DNA of 64,000 nt from Anagrus nilaparvatae (GCA_022575985.1 JAKSXM010000014.1:6634001-6698000); one strand, 5' to 3'. Numbered from the stretch's first letter, positions 35,530 to 48,240 are shown. The notes: generated by a model from the sequence alone, not told the origin. Numbers and translations: made by a program.

Positions 35530-36240
35530 TTTAACAAAATTTGCAGTTTTTTTCATACTGTAAACAATGAATATTTGAATATTTTCAATTTTCATACTTA
35601 TCACAACTGATATTGTAGACAATCAATATAAATTTTACTATATAATGAAATTTCCATAATTTTTGATTGTTCTTAACAGGTAATATCCATTTCACACTAT
35701 GGTGTAATTTTTTTAGGTTTTTCACAAATAAAACAGCCAACAATATAGATTGAAAATTTTGAATTTTTTTCATAATGTAGACAGCCAATATAAATTTTAC
35801 TATAGAGTGAAATTTTTATAATTTTTTGTTTTTCAATTAATAGTATATGAATTTTACTCTGGAGTGAAATATTTAATATTTTTTTTTGTTCATAAATAGG
35901 ACAGAAGATATCCATTTTACTCTATAGTGAAATTTTTTGGGTTTTTTCATATATAAAACAGTCAACAATATAGATTGAAATTTTTTCAGTTTTTTCATAT
36001 TGTAGACAATCAATATGAATTTTACTATCGAGTGAAACTTTTATAATATTTTTTATAAAATTTTATAATTTTTATAATGTTTTCACAGATAGGACAGCCG
36101 ATATCCATTGTACTCTATATATGGTGAAATTTTTAAGTTTTTTCATATATAAAACAACTAACAATAAAGATTGAAATTTTTTCTGTTTTTTATATTGCAG
36201 AGAATCAATATTAATTTTACTCTAAAGTGAAATATTTATG
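35530..36240. repeat. Tandem satellite, unit about 165-225 bp
   Basis: Repeated order of blocks: ttgtagacaatcaatat, ttttactatagagtgaaat, cataaataggacag, atatccattttac, cacaaataaaacag and caacaatatagattgaaa. Four diverged units are visible. The same family reappears at 37240-37580 and 38993-39300, so one original array was broken up by retroelement insertions. Confidence 0.75.
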
Positions 36241-36439
36241 ATTTTGATTCCTCATAGAGGAACCATTGTTTTAGGTAAAATTTTTATTTCTGATTTTTTC
36301 ACATATACGCACGTTTTGAGACTTCAGGATGCTAAAAAACCAGTTTTTTTAAAAAAGTATGCATTATTATTTATTATTTTTTTATTTATTGTATTTATTT
36401 GCCAAGACAAAATTGTACACTCTTTACATATATAATTCA

Positions 36440-37150
36440 AATCATATAAAACATAAATATAAATTTGGATGTAAATACAAAACATTATTATATAAAATAA
36501 GAAACAATAAATATTTTAGTCAATTCTAATAAATCTAATTTAATACAATTAATATATTAGTAAATTCTCTAATAAGTGCTCAAATATGTCAATCTATCAG
36601 TCAATTAAAGTTAATTCTTTGGTTTATCAGTCTTCTAACCCATGTAAGTATGTTCGTATGCTTCTCTTAAATTAAGAGTAGGAGTGTAGGTCTCTTATGC
36701 ATGGTGGAATATTGTTCCATAGCTTAGCATATTTGACTTGGAATGAGTTACGACCCCAGTCAGTTTTTAAAGAGGTAGGGACCTTTAAGTCCTTGCGAGG
36801 GCCGCGAGAAGGCTTGTCTGACTTATAGGGTTCAAAGAGGGACAGAAGGAAAGGGGGCTCTCTCATACGTACCAACCTATATATTATCAGGGCTGCAAAG
36901 TAGCTGGTGCGGGTTTGATTGCACATCCAATTCAATCTTTTTCTGAACTGTGTAATGTGTTCCTGTCGTCTTAGTCCGTATATGTATCGAATACCTGAGT
37001 TAGAGAGTCGCTGTAATTGCGCACTTAGTTGAGAGGATAAATCAGAGTAAACAACATTGCAATAATCAAAGTGTGGAACTGCAAGTGACTGTATGTGTGT
37101 GTGTGTGTGTGTATGTGTGTGTGAGTGAATGTATGTATGTATGTAGCACT
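36440..37150 (-). mobile_element. 5'-truncated jockey/CR1-group retroelement, C-terminal fragment
   Basis: The minus-strand frame to about 36672 encodes LAVPHFDYCNVVYSDLS, LQRLSNSGIRYIYGLRR, EHITQFRKRLNWM, SRGPRKDLKVP and FQVKYAKLWNNIPPCIRD. These are the region after the palm in reverse transcriptases of this group. It starts abruptly at a (tg)n tract near 37090, marking the truncation, and its last residues and UTR are AT-rich. It is a sister copy of the element at 38105-38815. Confidence 0.8.
37085..37145. repeat. (TG)n / (TGTA)n microsatellite
   Basis: Alternating tg with interruptions, then gtatgtatgtatgt, at the truncation edge of the retroelement fragment. Confidence 0.9.
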
Positions 37151-37239
37151 GTCGCCAGTGATATTTCACAACCAGTATGACATTAAGACCTATTTTTTTT
37201 ATAAATTTTTTTTTAATCAAAAAATCTCCAGGTACTTTT

Positions 37240-37580
37240 TTTTTTTAATTTGGATGTAATACCTCATTTTTTTCCATGCAAGTAAATTTTTGTAGTATTT
37301 TCATATTGTAAACAACCAATAAGAACTTTACTATACAATTAAATTTTTTTAATTTTTGTTTTTTTAATTTTTTTTTTTCATAATAAAATTTTTTGAGTTT
37401 TTTCATATTGTTAACTGCCAATATAAATTTTACTAACCAGTTAAATATTTCTAATTTTTTTTTCATTCTTAGGACTGCCGATAATATCTATATTATTACA
37501 TAGTGAAATTTTTTTAATTTTTCATATATAAAATAGCCAGAAATATAGATGGAAATTTTTGTAGTTTTTTCATATTGTAA
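37240..37580. repeat. Satellite units of the 35530-36240 family
   Basis: Contains attgtaaacaaccaataagaactttactatacaattaaatttt and similar blocks in the order seen in the main array, now separated from it by a retroelement. Confidence 0.65.
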
Positions 37581-38992
37581 GACGCCATTTTTTTTTGACC
37601 AGAAAAAAAAGTGAACAAAGATGAGTTGAACAGAAAAAAATGAACAAGAAAAGTTGAACATAGAAATTTTTGAACAAAAAAAATTGAAAATAAAAATTTT
37701 TGAACAAAAAAAGTTGACCAAAATTTTTTGACAAAAAAAAAAATAAAAAATTAATTATTATTATTATAATTATTATTCAGTTTATTTGTCGTAACAAAAT
37801 TAGTACACTCTTTTACAATCATAAATAAGTTAATACAATGTAGAAAAAATAATGAAAGTTTATAAAGTCTATACAATTGATATAAATGATAAAATATTGA
37901 AAATATTAAAATATATTAAAATTATTAAAATATTAAAGTCAACAACAATCTGTCAGTAGTAAATAATTAAAATTAAAATAAATAGATATATTATATATAT
38001 AACAATTGCTATAACGTCAATAGAATTATAAGTAAATAACAAGTCAAAAAAGAAAATTAAAGTTATATTAATAGTCAACAATATAAAGTTAATATATATG
38101 TCATTTATTTATTATCCAAGCTAAATAAATAAGATTTTATACTTTTCTTGAATAGATTGAATGAGGGGAGATCACGTATGCACGGTGGAATTTTGTTCCA
38201 AAATTTGGCATACTTTACTTGAAATGATTGCACACCCCAATTATTTGTAACAGGAGGTATTTCCAGATCTTTACGAGGTCCCCGAGTTGGTCTGTCTCTT
38301 ATGTATGGCTTGAATAGTGGTAATAGAAACGGGGGTTGTTTCATACATATTATTTTATACATAGTCAAAGATGCAAAGTAGTCCATTCGTGTAGTTATTT
38401 GCATCCAGTTAAGTCGTCTTCTGTAAGATGTAATATGTTCCTGCCGTTTTAAGCCAAAGATATATCTAATACTGGAATTAGAGAGTCTCTGAAGCTGGTC
38501 AACTAACTGTTTAGAAATGTCAGAATAGACAACACTACAATAATCCAATATTGGCATCACCAATGACTCGACTAGGCGTTTACGGAGAGATTGAGAGGTA
38601 CAAGGTCTAATGATCCTAAGACCATAAAGTACCCTATTCACTTTTTTGGTAACTTGTTGAATCTGAGAACGCCAGGAGAGGGTATTATCAATTATAACAC
38701 CTAGACAGGTAACTTGCCCCAATAATGAAAAAATAAACATAAGAAGTTGAACATAGAAATTTTTAAGTTGAACAAACTTAAAAAAATGAGAAAATTTGAA
38801 AATTTCTATGTTCAACTTTTTATATTCATTTTTTCATTAATTTTTTATTTTTTTTTATCAAAAAATTTTGGTCAACTTTTTTTGTTCAAAAATTTTTATG
38901 TTCAATTTTTTTTGTTCAACTTTTTTTGTTCATTTTTTTCTGGTCAACTCATCTTTGTTCACTTTTTTTTCTGGTAAAAAAAAATGGCGTCT
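37581..38992. mobile_element. Retroelement fragment enclosed by about 160-bp inverted repeats
   Basis: 37581-37753 (gacgccatttttttttgacc.., with many gttgaaca and ttgacc words) is the reverse complement of 38834-38992 apart from small changes. Between them lies the truncated reverse transcriptase. The arms are themselves made of short repeats (tgaacaaaaaaag). Satellite DNA of one family continues on both sides. Next to the right arm is a smaller palindrome, 38744-38820, based on gttgaacatagaaattt. Confidence 0.7.
38105..38815 (-). pseudogene. Jockey/CR1-group reverse transcriptase, C-terminal part
   Basis: The frame has VTCLGVIIDNTLSWRSQI (the LGV strand after the palm), MPILDYCSVVYSDIS, IRYIFGLKRQEHITSYRRRL, TRGPRKDLEIP and IPPCIRDLPSFNLFKKSI before a stop at 38105. 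The first 20 or so residues come from the flanking repeat. Fingers and the YADD motif are absent, so it was 5'-truncated on insertion. It is longer at both ends than its sister at 36672. Confidence 0.85.
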
Positions 38993-39300
38993 ATTGTAAA
39001 CAGCCAATATGAACTTTACTATACAATTAAATTTTTTTAATTTTTGTTTTTTTTATTCTTAGGATTGCAGATATCTATCTTATTTCATAATAAAATTTTT
39101 TGAGTTTTTTCATCTATAAATAGCCGACAATATAGATGGTAAATTTTTTAGTTTTTTCATATTGTAAACTGCCAATATAAATTTCACTATACAGTTAAAT
39201 TTAAAAATTTTTGTTTTTTTCTATTATTCTTAGGATTGTCTATATTATTTCATGTTCAAATTTTTGAGTCACTTCATATATAAAACAAAAGAGCTTCGGT
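38993..39300. repeat. Satellite units of the 35530-36240 family
   Basis: Blocks attgtaaacagccaatatgaactttac, aatagccgacaatatagatgg and cttaggattgcagatatc repeat in the order found in the main array. It marks the array's right part beyond the inverted-repeat element. Confidence 0.65.
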
Positions 39301-39589
39301 GCAAATTACTCCTTGGAAAAAATGCTATCGAGTTGACGCTTTTTTTTTTAATTTTAGCTGACGGCACAGAGTTACAACTGTTTAAAGCTAAGAAGTACAA
39401 AATTTAAAAACTCAAAAATTGGTCATTTTCATCACTTCATATCTTAAAACGGTTGGTATCAAAATATAAAAACCAAAATGCTTTGTACTTATTAAAAGTT
39501 TTTCTCTTGTTTTTTTTGTTTTTTATTTAATGTATTCATTAAAAAGAAATAGCAAAAAAAAAGACTTAGAGTCCGATTTATTGAATTAT
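39301..39589. other. AT-rich spacer, no gene
   Basis: A short gcttcggtgcaaattactccttgg stretch and the text to 39589 show no open frame or repeat relation that I could identify. Confidence 0.4.
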
Positions 39590-40130
39590 TGGGTTTATTC
39601 ATTAAAATAATAGTATTGAATTTAGCAGAAACTATACTTCACTTTAATTTTTTTTCTAAAACTGTCTTGTTTTATAGAAAAGTTGTGATTTCAATTGTTT
39701 TTATGCAATAATAGCATTGATATATTAGTATTGAATTTAGCAGAATATACCGCACTCAAATGTTTTCGAATTCGTCATGTTTTATAGAAATGTTGCAATT
39801 TCAATTGTTTTTATGCAATAATAGCATTAAATTATTAGTATTGAATTTAGCAAAATATACCCAACTTAAATGTTTTCGAATATTGTACTGTTTTGTAGAA
39901 ATCTTGTAATTTCAAATATATTTCTGCAATGATAGCATTGAAATATTAGTATTGAATTTAGCAGAAACTATATAATAATAATACCTACTATAATAACTTA
40001 ATATTCCCTTAAATTTTTTTCAATAGTGTCTTGGTTGTATACAAATGTTGCAATTTCAAATATTTTTACGCAATGATGGCATATTGAATTTAACAGAAAC
40101 TATACCCCACTTTAATTTTTTTTCGCTAAC
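39590..40130. repeat. Tandem repeat of about 115-120 bp, five units
   Basis: The word tagtattgaatttagcag (variants) recurs at about 39608, 39726, 39837, 39949 and 40082. Each is followed by aatatac or aactata, a tgttttatagaaa-like block and ttgcaatttcaa. Spacing is roughly 112-133 bp. Confidence 0.8.
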
Positions 40131-41766
40131 AACTTAAAAAGATAAATTCATATTGATTGTCCACAATTTGAAAAACTTCTAAAAATGTAATATATATTGT
40201 CGGGTGTTTTATATATGAAAGAGCTTAAGAGGCGCTCGAAGGTTGGTTTTATATGCCAAAATAAGGCAATCGCCATCCGAACCTGTGGCCTTATTTCTGG
40301 ATGGATTTGGATGAAATTTGGATATAAATGTTTTAATTTACTGTTGCAAATATAGTTTTTTATGATTTTTCATTGTGCATAATAGTATTAGACATTTTAC
40401 CTAAAAAAATCAATGAATTGATTACACTATGTAATTATGCACATATGAGTACTTGTATTCAAGATATTTTTGTTAAACAAAATTTTCAGTGTTTGCAGGT
40501 TATACGTGAATATATTTATTTTTGAAATAATTGACTTTTTTAAAATGTTGCACAAGAATAGCAGGTTTTTTTTTTAAATTTTTATACACATAGGCATTCC
40601 TAATGTTTAGAATCTTTTTATGTAATAAAATGTATGTAAATATTTTTTTTATTTGTATGAAAGTACTTATTTAATAAGTAAAAAACCTGTTTTATATATC
40701 AAGTATTATAAATAAAGTAATATTTAAAAATTATTGAGTTTTATATTTTTGAAGTACCTAAAAAGCAATATCTTTTGCTTTTCTTAGTTTGGCTTTGTAT
40801 TAGAATTTCCATTGATTAAAAATAATAGTTTTTATAATTTAAATGAATTTTTCAAAAATTCAATAATGAATAAATTCTTTTTATTTATCTTTTACATTAT
40901 ATACAATAACAAATAACAATTTTAACAACTTGACAGATTTTGAAAATTTTAAAACTGCCAAATTATAGCGTTAATTGAATCTTCTACTATTTCTCAATGG
41001 AGTATACAGCGGAAAATAAATTTGTGTCCACATTTCTATTCTTTGCTATATAGACAAGGAAAACATATTTTATTAAATAAAATAAAATTTTAATAATTTC
41101 AATCATGCAAGAATACTAAAGATAAACTAATAATAACTAATAATAATAATTATACCTGATTTAATGAAATGCAAAGAAATACTTTTTTTTATGCATTGAT
41201 ATGAAAAACTATTACTTTTTAGTAAAAATATTTACCTAAAAATCTAAGTGTGATGATAACTTTCAATAGCAAATAAACTGGCAAAGATAATGCATGACGA
41301 TGGATTTTTAAAAAAATTTAAACATTAACTTTTGTAATTAAAGTTATTTTTATTTTCACATTTTTTTATACATTATAATAATAATCTTAATAAAATTTAA
41401 CACATTTATATTGCTTTTTTTATTAATAAAAATATTTTTGAACTATACAGAATAATTTTTTCATATACATGTAAGTTAAGATTATAGTTTTTTTTAACGA
41501 TCATGTAGAACTTAATTAAAATATATGTAAGTAGTTTTAACTAAATATTTTTTAAAATGATTTAAAAAAAAAAATGACTTCGGTTGTTATAAATAAGCAA
41601 ATGTATTTTTTTGAAGAAAAAAAATTTGTGACCATCACTAACTACAATGTACAGAGAAATAATTTAAACGAAAAATCCCAAAATTATGAGAAATTTTACA
41701 TTCTTAAAATAAAAGTTAAAATATTGTTAGACAAGACTTTGAGGAATTGAACTTAAATTTAAGAAT
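40131..41766. other. AT-rich intergenic DNA
   Basis: No gene seen. The region 40220-40320 (ggcgctcgaaggttgg, ggcaatcgccatccgaacctgtgg) is GC-richer and may be a remnant of an insertion. The rest is A/T-rich with short open frames only. Confidence 0.45.
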
Positions 41767-43110
41767 TTACATGATATTTTTTTGAACATCGACAACTGTT
41801 CTGGTAATATCTGATTTTGTAGCAGCAGGTTCTTTTCTTAATTTTTTGCCCGAAATAGTAATTTTGACTTCTCCGGCATCTAAAGTTTCATATTTTAATA
41901 AAGCTTTGGCTAGCTGTTTGTGTTCTTTATGATGAGTTTTAAGGATTGCTTTTGCCCTATCATAAGATTCCTGGAATTTTATTTAATTATAATTTATTTA
42001 AAAAAAATATATTAACAGGAAAATTATTTTGTAACATACCTGTAATAACCGTTTAACTTCGCTGTCAATTAATTATTTAGTATTTGGACTGTATGAGCTA
42101 GCATTTTCAAATTGTTGTGGATCTCTGTGAACTCTGAATCCAACTTTCTCAGACATTCCTTATCTTTTTACCATATCTTCTGCAATCATAGTTGCATTCT
42201 GAAAAAAATAAATTAATTTTATTAACTTATTTGAAATTTCATATTAAGAAGTATTTACTTGAAAGTCATTGGAAGCACCTGATGTAACTTTATCCAAACC
42301 AAATGTGAGTTCTTCACCTGCTTGTCCACCCATGCAAGCATCCATTGTGGCAAGCATTTGTGCTTTTGTCATATAATGCATATCTTTATGAGATAAATAA
42401 GATTTATGCCCTAATAATTGTCCTCTTGGAATTATTGTAACTTTATGCAATGGCGTAGCATCTTTTGTAAAATACGATTCCAAAGCATGACCACCTTCAT
42501 GATAAGCTGTTATATTATTTTCTTCTTCATCCATCGCTTTCTTTTTTCCTTCTGGACCCATTAATACTTAATCTCTTGTCCGATCCAAGTGTTGCATGGT
42601 TACATATTCAGCACCTTAGATAGCAGCTTGATTTACCAGCAAAAATAATAATTAACAAAAATTACAATATTTTAAATATCTGCTCCAGTAAATCCAGTTG
42701 TGCATTTGGCTGAGAATTCAGAATTAACATCTTGCGTTAATATTCTACTTAAATACATATCTAAAATTTCTTTACGTCCTAAATAATCAGGTGAATTTAC
42801 ATGAACTTCCAAATCAAAACATCCTGGACGTAATAAAGCTTTATCTAAATCTCCTTGTCTATTTGTAGCTCCCAAGACTGTAACACCTTCGCTTTGATGA
42901 AAACTGTAATGCATGTAAATATTTCATAAAAAATTTATGATATATATGCGTTTTATTTTATCCTACCCATCCGTTTCAGAAAGTAATTGATTAATTGTTT
43001 GATCATTATATGAACAAAGAGCAGAATTTGTACGCTTCGCACAAACAGAATCTATTTCATCAATAAATATAACACAAGGAGCTCGTTCTATTTCAGCTTC
43101 TAAAATACAA
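41767..43110 (-). pseudogene. YME1/FtsH-like mitochondrial AAA metalloprotease, unprocessed pseudogene
   Basis: Coding blocks in order on the minus strand: about 43100-42970 ([11 protein letters not shown], Walker B), 42905-42672 (VLGATNRQGDLDKALLRPGCFD, the AAA second region of homology), about 42640-42259 (LMGPEGKKK, then AYHEGGHAL, a HExxH zinc site, here HEGGH), 42198-42040 (GMSEKVGF) and 41970-41767 (RAKAILKTHHKEHKQLAKALL, stop). Introns with usable GT..AG sites remain, so it is not retrocopied. In-frame stops near 42613, 42566, 42160 and 42078 break it. The Walker A half was not found. The family is the inner-membrane i-AAA protease for mitochondrial quality control. This copy is a dead partial duplicate. 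Confidence 0.82.
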
Positions 43111-44077
43111 ATAAATTATTTATAATTCTTTAAAAAATTTTTTAAATCAAACTCTGCTTTAATATTATGATCATTTTAAAACAGTATTTGAATGCCTGCT
43201 AAATTATTATGACAAAACCTTTACCTTGACTTAAAGAAAATTCTAGTTTTTTTTGCAAGTGTAGCAGATTCCGTTTCTGTCAAATAAGATGTAAATTTAT
43301 AACCTCGTTTATTATCATCAAACGTTTGGCCCGAAATATAAGATGCTTTCCATTTGCTACTTTTTTTAGAAAATTCTATATTTTTTCTTGTTGAAATTTG
43401 TTTTAAAATTTTCCGTATTTTATACAAGTATTTAACACTTTCTAAAACATTTTTTAAAATTAATTAAATTTATTATAATAATCAATTAGGGTAAATTGAT
43501 TATTATCAATTGATTATTTCGCACTAATAAGTGTATTATATTTGTAAGGGTTAGGTTATTATACTCCTTTATAATTAATTATTTTTTACTTTGTTCTAAA
43601 AAAAACAACCGTCTGCGCATAGAAAAGGATAAAAGACTACTATTTATCAAGTGGGTTCATCGAGGCCCGCGGGGTGTATGTGTATTTTAAAAATTCTGAC
43701 TTATATAGGTTTATCAAGTAAGACTCATAATATTGTATAATACATGATATTATATACCTATACCAATGACTACTAATACTGTCTTATTTTATTGTCGCAA
43801 AGGGCAAAACATCTATTAAATGTGTAGGTAATTTTTATAGCGAGATTCAGGTAAAATATGCTATAAGGTGTTTTTCTAATTAAAAAAAAGAAGAAAACAG
43901 AAACTCGCTTGAGACTGTTTTGCAAAAGTATCGGGAAGTAAATAATTTACAGTTATTTTTTCTGATTAGAAATTTCAGTGAGCTTTCTTATTAATAAATT
44001 CAAGCTTAGGCTATTATTATTGTATTATACAAGAATTAAAATTATTTTACTAATAAATTAAGTGAAATTTATTAAAA
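43111..44077. other. Intergenic
   Basis: A 68-codon minus-strand frame (43427-43221, with SYISGQTFDDNKRGYKFTSY) lies here and could be a remnant upstream exon of the YME1-like copy, but I do not recognise it. A small GC-rich patch (gaggcccgcggggtg) is at 43660. Confidence 0.35.
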
Positions 44078-44163
44078 ATGAGTAGAAGCATCAATAACCT
44101 GCAAAATAAAAAAATTACTCGACCATCGAGACCTAAGTCCACAAAAAAGAAGATAAAATTAAT
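44078..44163 (+). CDS. Candidate 5' exon, basic peptide
   Basis: ATG in an aaaaatgag context opens 28 codons rich in Lys, Arg and Ser (KKITRPSRPKSTKKKIKL), followed at once by a good donor (aat|gtaagat). Its partner exon is unknown. The next coding sequence downstream on this strand is the Mutator-like protein at 48267, after about 4 kb of repeats, but phase does not connect obviously. It could be a nuclear-localised N-terminus. Confidence 0.3.
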
Positions 44164-44199
44164 GTAAGATTTTTTTAATTTTCATAGTTTTATAATTGG

Positions 44200-45725
44200 A
44201 ATTTAGAATTTTCCAACAGTGTTTGAACAATCCGCATTAAAAAAAAAAAAACGATTTTCCTTTATACTTTTTAAGTTTTTTACTTTTTTGAGCTTTCCTC
44301 GATGTTTTTTCAAAAACTTATGGCCAAAATGACTTTCAGTAGGAAGTTTCAACTATTTCCTATGATTGAAAATAGTTTTTGAGCTCTGTTCTGAGTGTAA
44401 AAAACACTGCCAAGTAAATTTTTTTTTTATGCGTAAAAAATTTGGAGTAAAATATTAAAAAAAAATTGAGTATCAGATTTCAGATATAGAGTTAAAACAA
44501 TAATTTCAAATATGTATAAGTACTTTTATAGAAATAAATTAGTTAATACGTTCAAAAAGAAAAACAATATTTATGTTTTTTTTATTTTTTTGTGTGAAAA
44601 ATTTTGAGAAAAAAATTTTCAATTAATTAATTATTAGATTCGAGATATGGAGTAAAACCATATTTTCAGATAATACTTTCAAAGAAATAAATTAGGTACT
44701 ATCTACCAGAGATTGTACTACGTTCAAAAAGAAAAAAAATATTTCTGTTATTTTTATTTTTTTATACAAAATTTTGAGGCAAAAAAATTTTTTTAAAATT
44801 AAGTTTCAGATCCAAAAAATAGACTATAAAGGATAATTCTAAAACTAGTAGTCCTACAGAAATAAAGAGGTACTACTTTCAAAAAGGAAAATAAGATTGC
44901 TCTTTTTTTAACTTTTTTATGCAAAAAATTTTCAATAAATTAAGTATCCGATTCGAGATATCGAGTAGGAACCATATATTTTCAGATATTAGTACTTTCA
45001 TAGAATTAAATGAGGTATTACACCCAAAAAAAAATAAATATTCCACTTTTTTTTATTTATTTTTGTTTTATATTTGACGACAAAAATTTTCAAAAAATTA
45101 AGTATCAGATCCAAAAAATCACTATAAAAGAGGTTCCTAAAACTAGTACCCCCATAGAAATAAATTACTACGTCCAAAAGGAAAAAAATTTTATTTTTTT
45201 ATTTTTTTGTGACAAAAATTTTGGAAAAAAATTTTAGAAAAAATTAATTATCAGATTCGAGATACCGATTTAAAACTATTATATCAAATATAAGTATATC
45301 CAAATTAAAAGAAAAAAAATAGTTTGCAATTTTTTGATAAAAAAAATAATGGTTGTGAAATATATCACCAAATATAGACACACACACACACACACACACA
45401 CAGACTTTTTTTAAAAACCGGGTTCTTAGCTTCCTGGGGTCTCAAAACGTGCTTGTATGCCAAAAAATCTAAAATAAAAATTTTACCCACAATGTTCCTC
45501 TATGAGGAACGAAAAATTGAAATAGAACATTTACTCAGTTTTCCCTTAAAAAGTTGAAAATTTTTTTTATTAAAAAAACAGTTGCTATTTCAAAAGTTTT
45601 TTATCCTGAACCATCAAAATTGTCACGGTATGTTATTTTAACATACTAAATTCACCTAATTGGATTTTTCAAATTTACAGGCATCACCTTCATTTTAGGC
45701 CACTTTCATTAAGAATTACTTATAT
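44200..45725. mobile_element. Diverged relative of the 2.1-kb palindrome family with internal repeats
   Basis: 44290-44400 (ctcgatgttttttcaaaaac, then aggaagtttcaac, then gctctgttctgagtg) follows the order of 33470-33590. The right end cactttcattaagaattacttatata matches the palindrome terminus. Between them, about six units of roughly 157 bp carry cagattcgagatat or cagatccaaaaaat and a gttcaaaaagaaaaa block. A (ca)n tract lies at 45377-45403. No left terminus was found. Confidence 0.6.
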
Positions 45726-47400
45726 AATGTTTTTTTTAAATAGACTTATTTTGTAAAATTGAGTATATATATGAATAGAAAAGGTTTTAAGACATTAAAA
45801 AAAAAATTATTTTATGTTAAATTTTACACATGAAATCGATTATATTTGCATATAAACATAGCTTTTTTCGCCAAATTTGTTATTTCAAAATCGGGAAATT
45901 TCACTAACTATTCGTATAACTTTTCCCTATGCGAAAATAGTCAAACCCATATTAATAGCAGGTGAAAGTATATGGAATACTCTGTCTCCACTCCCAGTTT
46001 GAAGTTCTTTGAAGTGACGGGTTTTGAGTTATGAGCTACAGCCGGAACGGCTCACATTTTCCGGCTTTCAACGAGAAAATTTTAATAAACGCTTTGAAAT
46101 TTCGGATAGCCAGGGAAATTTCCAATTGAAATCTGTTTTCTAATTATTTTTTTAATATTTCTTTATGCTTTAGTATAATGAAGTAAAAATTGGTGGCTTT
46201 ATAGTCAAGGCGCCATTAATTTTAAATGCATCCAAAATATTTATCTGCTCGGAAATGGACCACCTCAGTGAAACGTATGTATTTTTGATCACTAAAACCG
46301 ATTTTAAAGGTTTCATACATTTTACGATAGCCAGTTTTGAGTAATGAACACTATATCCTAAAAAATTGTTAAAAAGATTGCAAGATAGCTGAGTTCTTGA
46401 AAGCAATTGCTAATTGAGCCGATTTTTGGTGCTCTGCTTAGGTTTTTGGGGTCGCTCGTCACGATTTTAAACAGAGACCCTAGATTATCAGAGACTGCCA
46501 GATAGGGAAACTGTTTTTGATTTGCAATAGCAACCATATATTTTAAAGGGGTAGTTTTTTTCGACCGCTATCTAGGCTGGCACATTTCTTGTGATTGGTA
46601 TACCAAACGGAACCAACGTGCGTTTCTAGCAGTCTCTGCTAATCGAGGGTCTCTAATTTTAAAGACAGATTTTTAATATTCAAAATAGCGAGCTCAAAAT
46701 GGTGGATTTCTAACCTCTAAATCAGCAATAAATGCTATTCAAGCATTCTAACGTGTTGCTTAATAAGTTTTTGGGATCGGTGAAATAGAAATCAACCATT
46801 TTTATCCCGATATTTTTATTATTAAAAATCTGACCTCAGAATCGTTATAACTAGCCCCAAAGACTTACTGGACAACGTAAATATGCTTAAAACAGCATAA
46901 ATCCTTGTTACCGAGGTTAGGAATACATCTTTTTGATTTTTAAAAATTCACAGAGATGGCTAGAAACTATTTTAAGATGTAAAAATTGGGAAATGAGGAC
47001 ATTTTATATGTATAATCATCTAAGTTACAACTTAACCGCTCGAGCGGAAGCAAAGTTTCGGAAAGTTCCGGGCAGAACTCGGACCAGATGCTGGCCGAAA
47101 ATGTTCGAGCCCGGGCCGCATCCTATCCGGAACTTTCCGAAACTTTATTTCTCCTCGAGCGGAAGACCTCATCTGCAAGTCAACGTACTTTTTAAACGGA
47201 ATCAACCACCATTAAATTTTTTTCTTTTTGGATCTAGTAACTATTTTTTTACATAGGAGTTCTAGTTTTTAGAAATCTATTATCATTTATTCCTAAATTT
47301 AAAAATCGTGAAAATTTTTGTCTAATTATTTTTTTCGTTCCAAAATAATGTAATGTTTTATTATCGTAATTATTTTTTCTTTTTGGATTTAATAACTAAT
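45726..47400. other. Repeat-derived non-coding DNA with strong hairpins
   Basis: Two structured sites occur. An inverted repeat has arms at 46474-46500 (agagaccctagattatcagag) and about 46628-46654 (ctctgctaatcgagggtctct). A perfect 20-bp stem lies at 47052-47146. No gene is supported. Short frames crossing these sites have no known domain. Confidence 0.5.
47052..47146. repeat. Perfect 20-bp stem hairpin, GC-rich
   Basis: aaagtttcggaaagttccgg at 47052-47071 is the exact complement of ccggaactttccgaaacttt at 47127-47146. The 55-nt loop contains further pairing (ctcgga, ccgggcc). The whole block is flanked by two ctcgagcggaag words (47040 and 47154), as direct repeats. Confidence 0.8.
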
Positions 47401-48240
47401 TTTTTCTATGGTAGTTTAAAATGACAATGTCAAAGAAAATATCATTTTTAGTTTTTTTTTATGCCATTTTACTTTATTGAGTAGAATAGACCATTAGGAA
47501 TATTTTGTTATTGCTTGAGGAACCGAATAGTACCAATAATTTCTTTCTAAAATATTGCGAAAATCTCCTATAAAGAGATGTTTTTACGGATTTAAAGATG
47601 TTCCTATATTTTCCAGCAATTTTAAGTCCAGGATTAGAATTCTGAGACCAACCTATAATAGACCTTTTATAAGTTTGGGGTTTTTGAATGCCTTCAAAAT
47701 ATGTTTCTTAACTAATTTATTTCCTGTTGCTTTCATTTTTGTGAAAAAATTCTACTGTAAAGTACGCGTTTGCGAGAAAAATTAATGAACACAAATTTCT
47801 CAAAAATTAAAAATTTCAAAAAATTGATAAAAATAAAAATTGCTGCAAAAAATAGAGGATTGGTTCTAAAAGGGTGAAAATTTGGGTAAATCATTTTTTT
47901 TATATATACTTTTGACCAAACATATTTTGGAGTACATTCCGAGACTCAAAGATCCAAACTGTATACACTTCACAAATATTGACCCGTAAATATTTTCATC
48001 AAAAATTGCAGAATTTACAAATAGTTTTTTTGAGCTGAAAATGGGCATTTGATTTATTAACTATAACAGGAAAAGAATTAGCGATGAAAAAATGTGGTTT
48101 ATGAGGTAGAGAAAAATGAGTTCAATCGGAAGTTGATTAGTTATGAAACAAGAACACCTTTAAAAATTAAAGGTTTATAACATATCTTAAAGTTTTCATA
48201 TCATCTCTAGTTTCATATTTGTTAGTTTCAATTTTGGTTT
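47401..48240. repeat. Repeat family members
   Basis: 47455-47530 (tatgccattttactttattgagtagaatagacc..) matches 60588-60665 in the same orientation. 48040-48180 (gatttattaactataacagg..ttcaatcggaagt..aaattaaagg) follows the order of 32930-33075 of the 2.1-kb palindrome. So this stretch is old repeat DNA up to the start of the Mutator-like gene. Confidence 0.55.
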
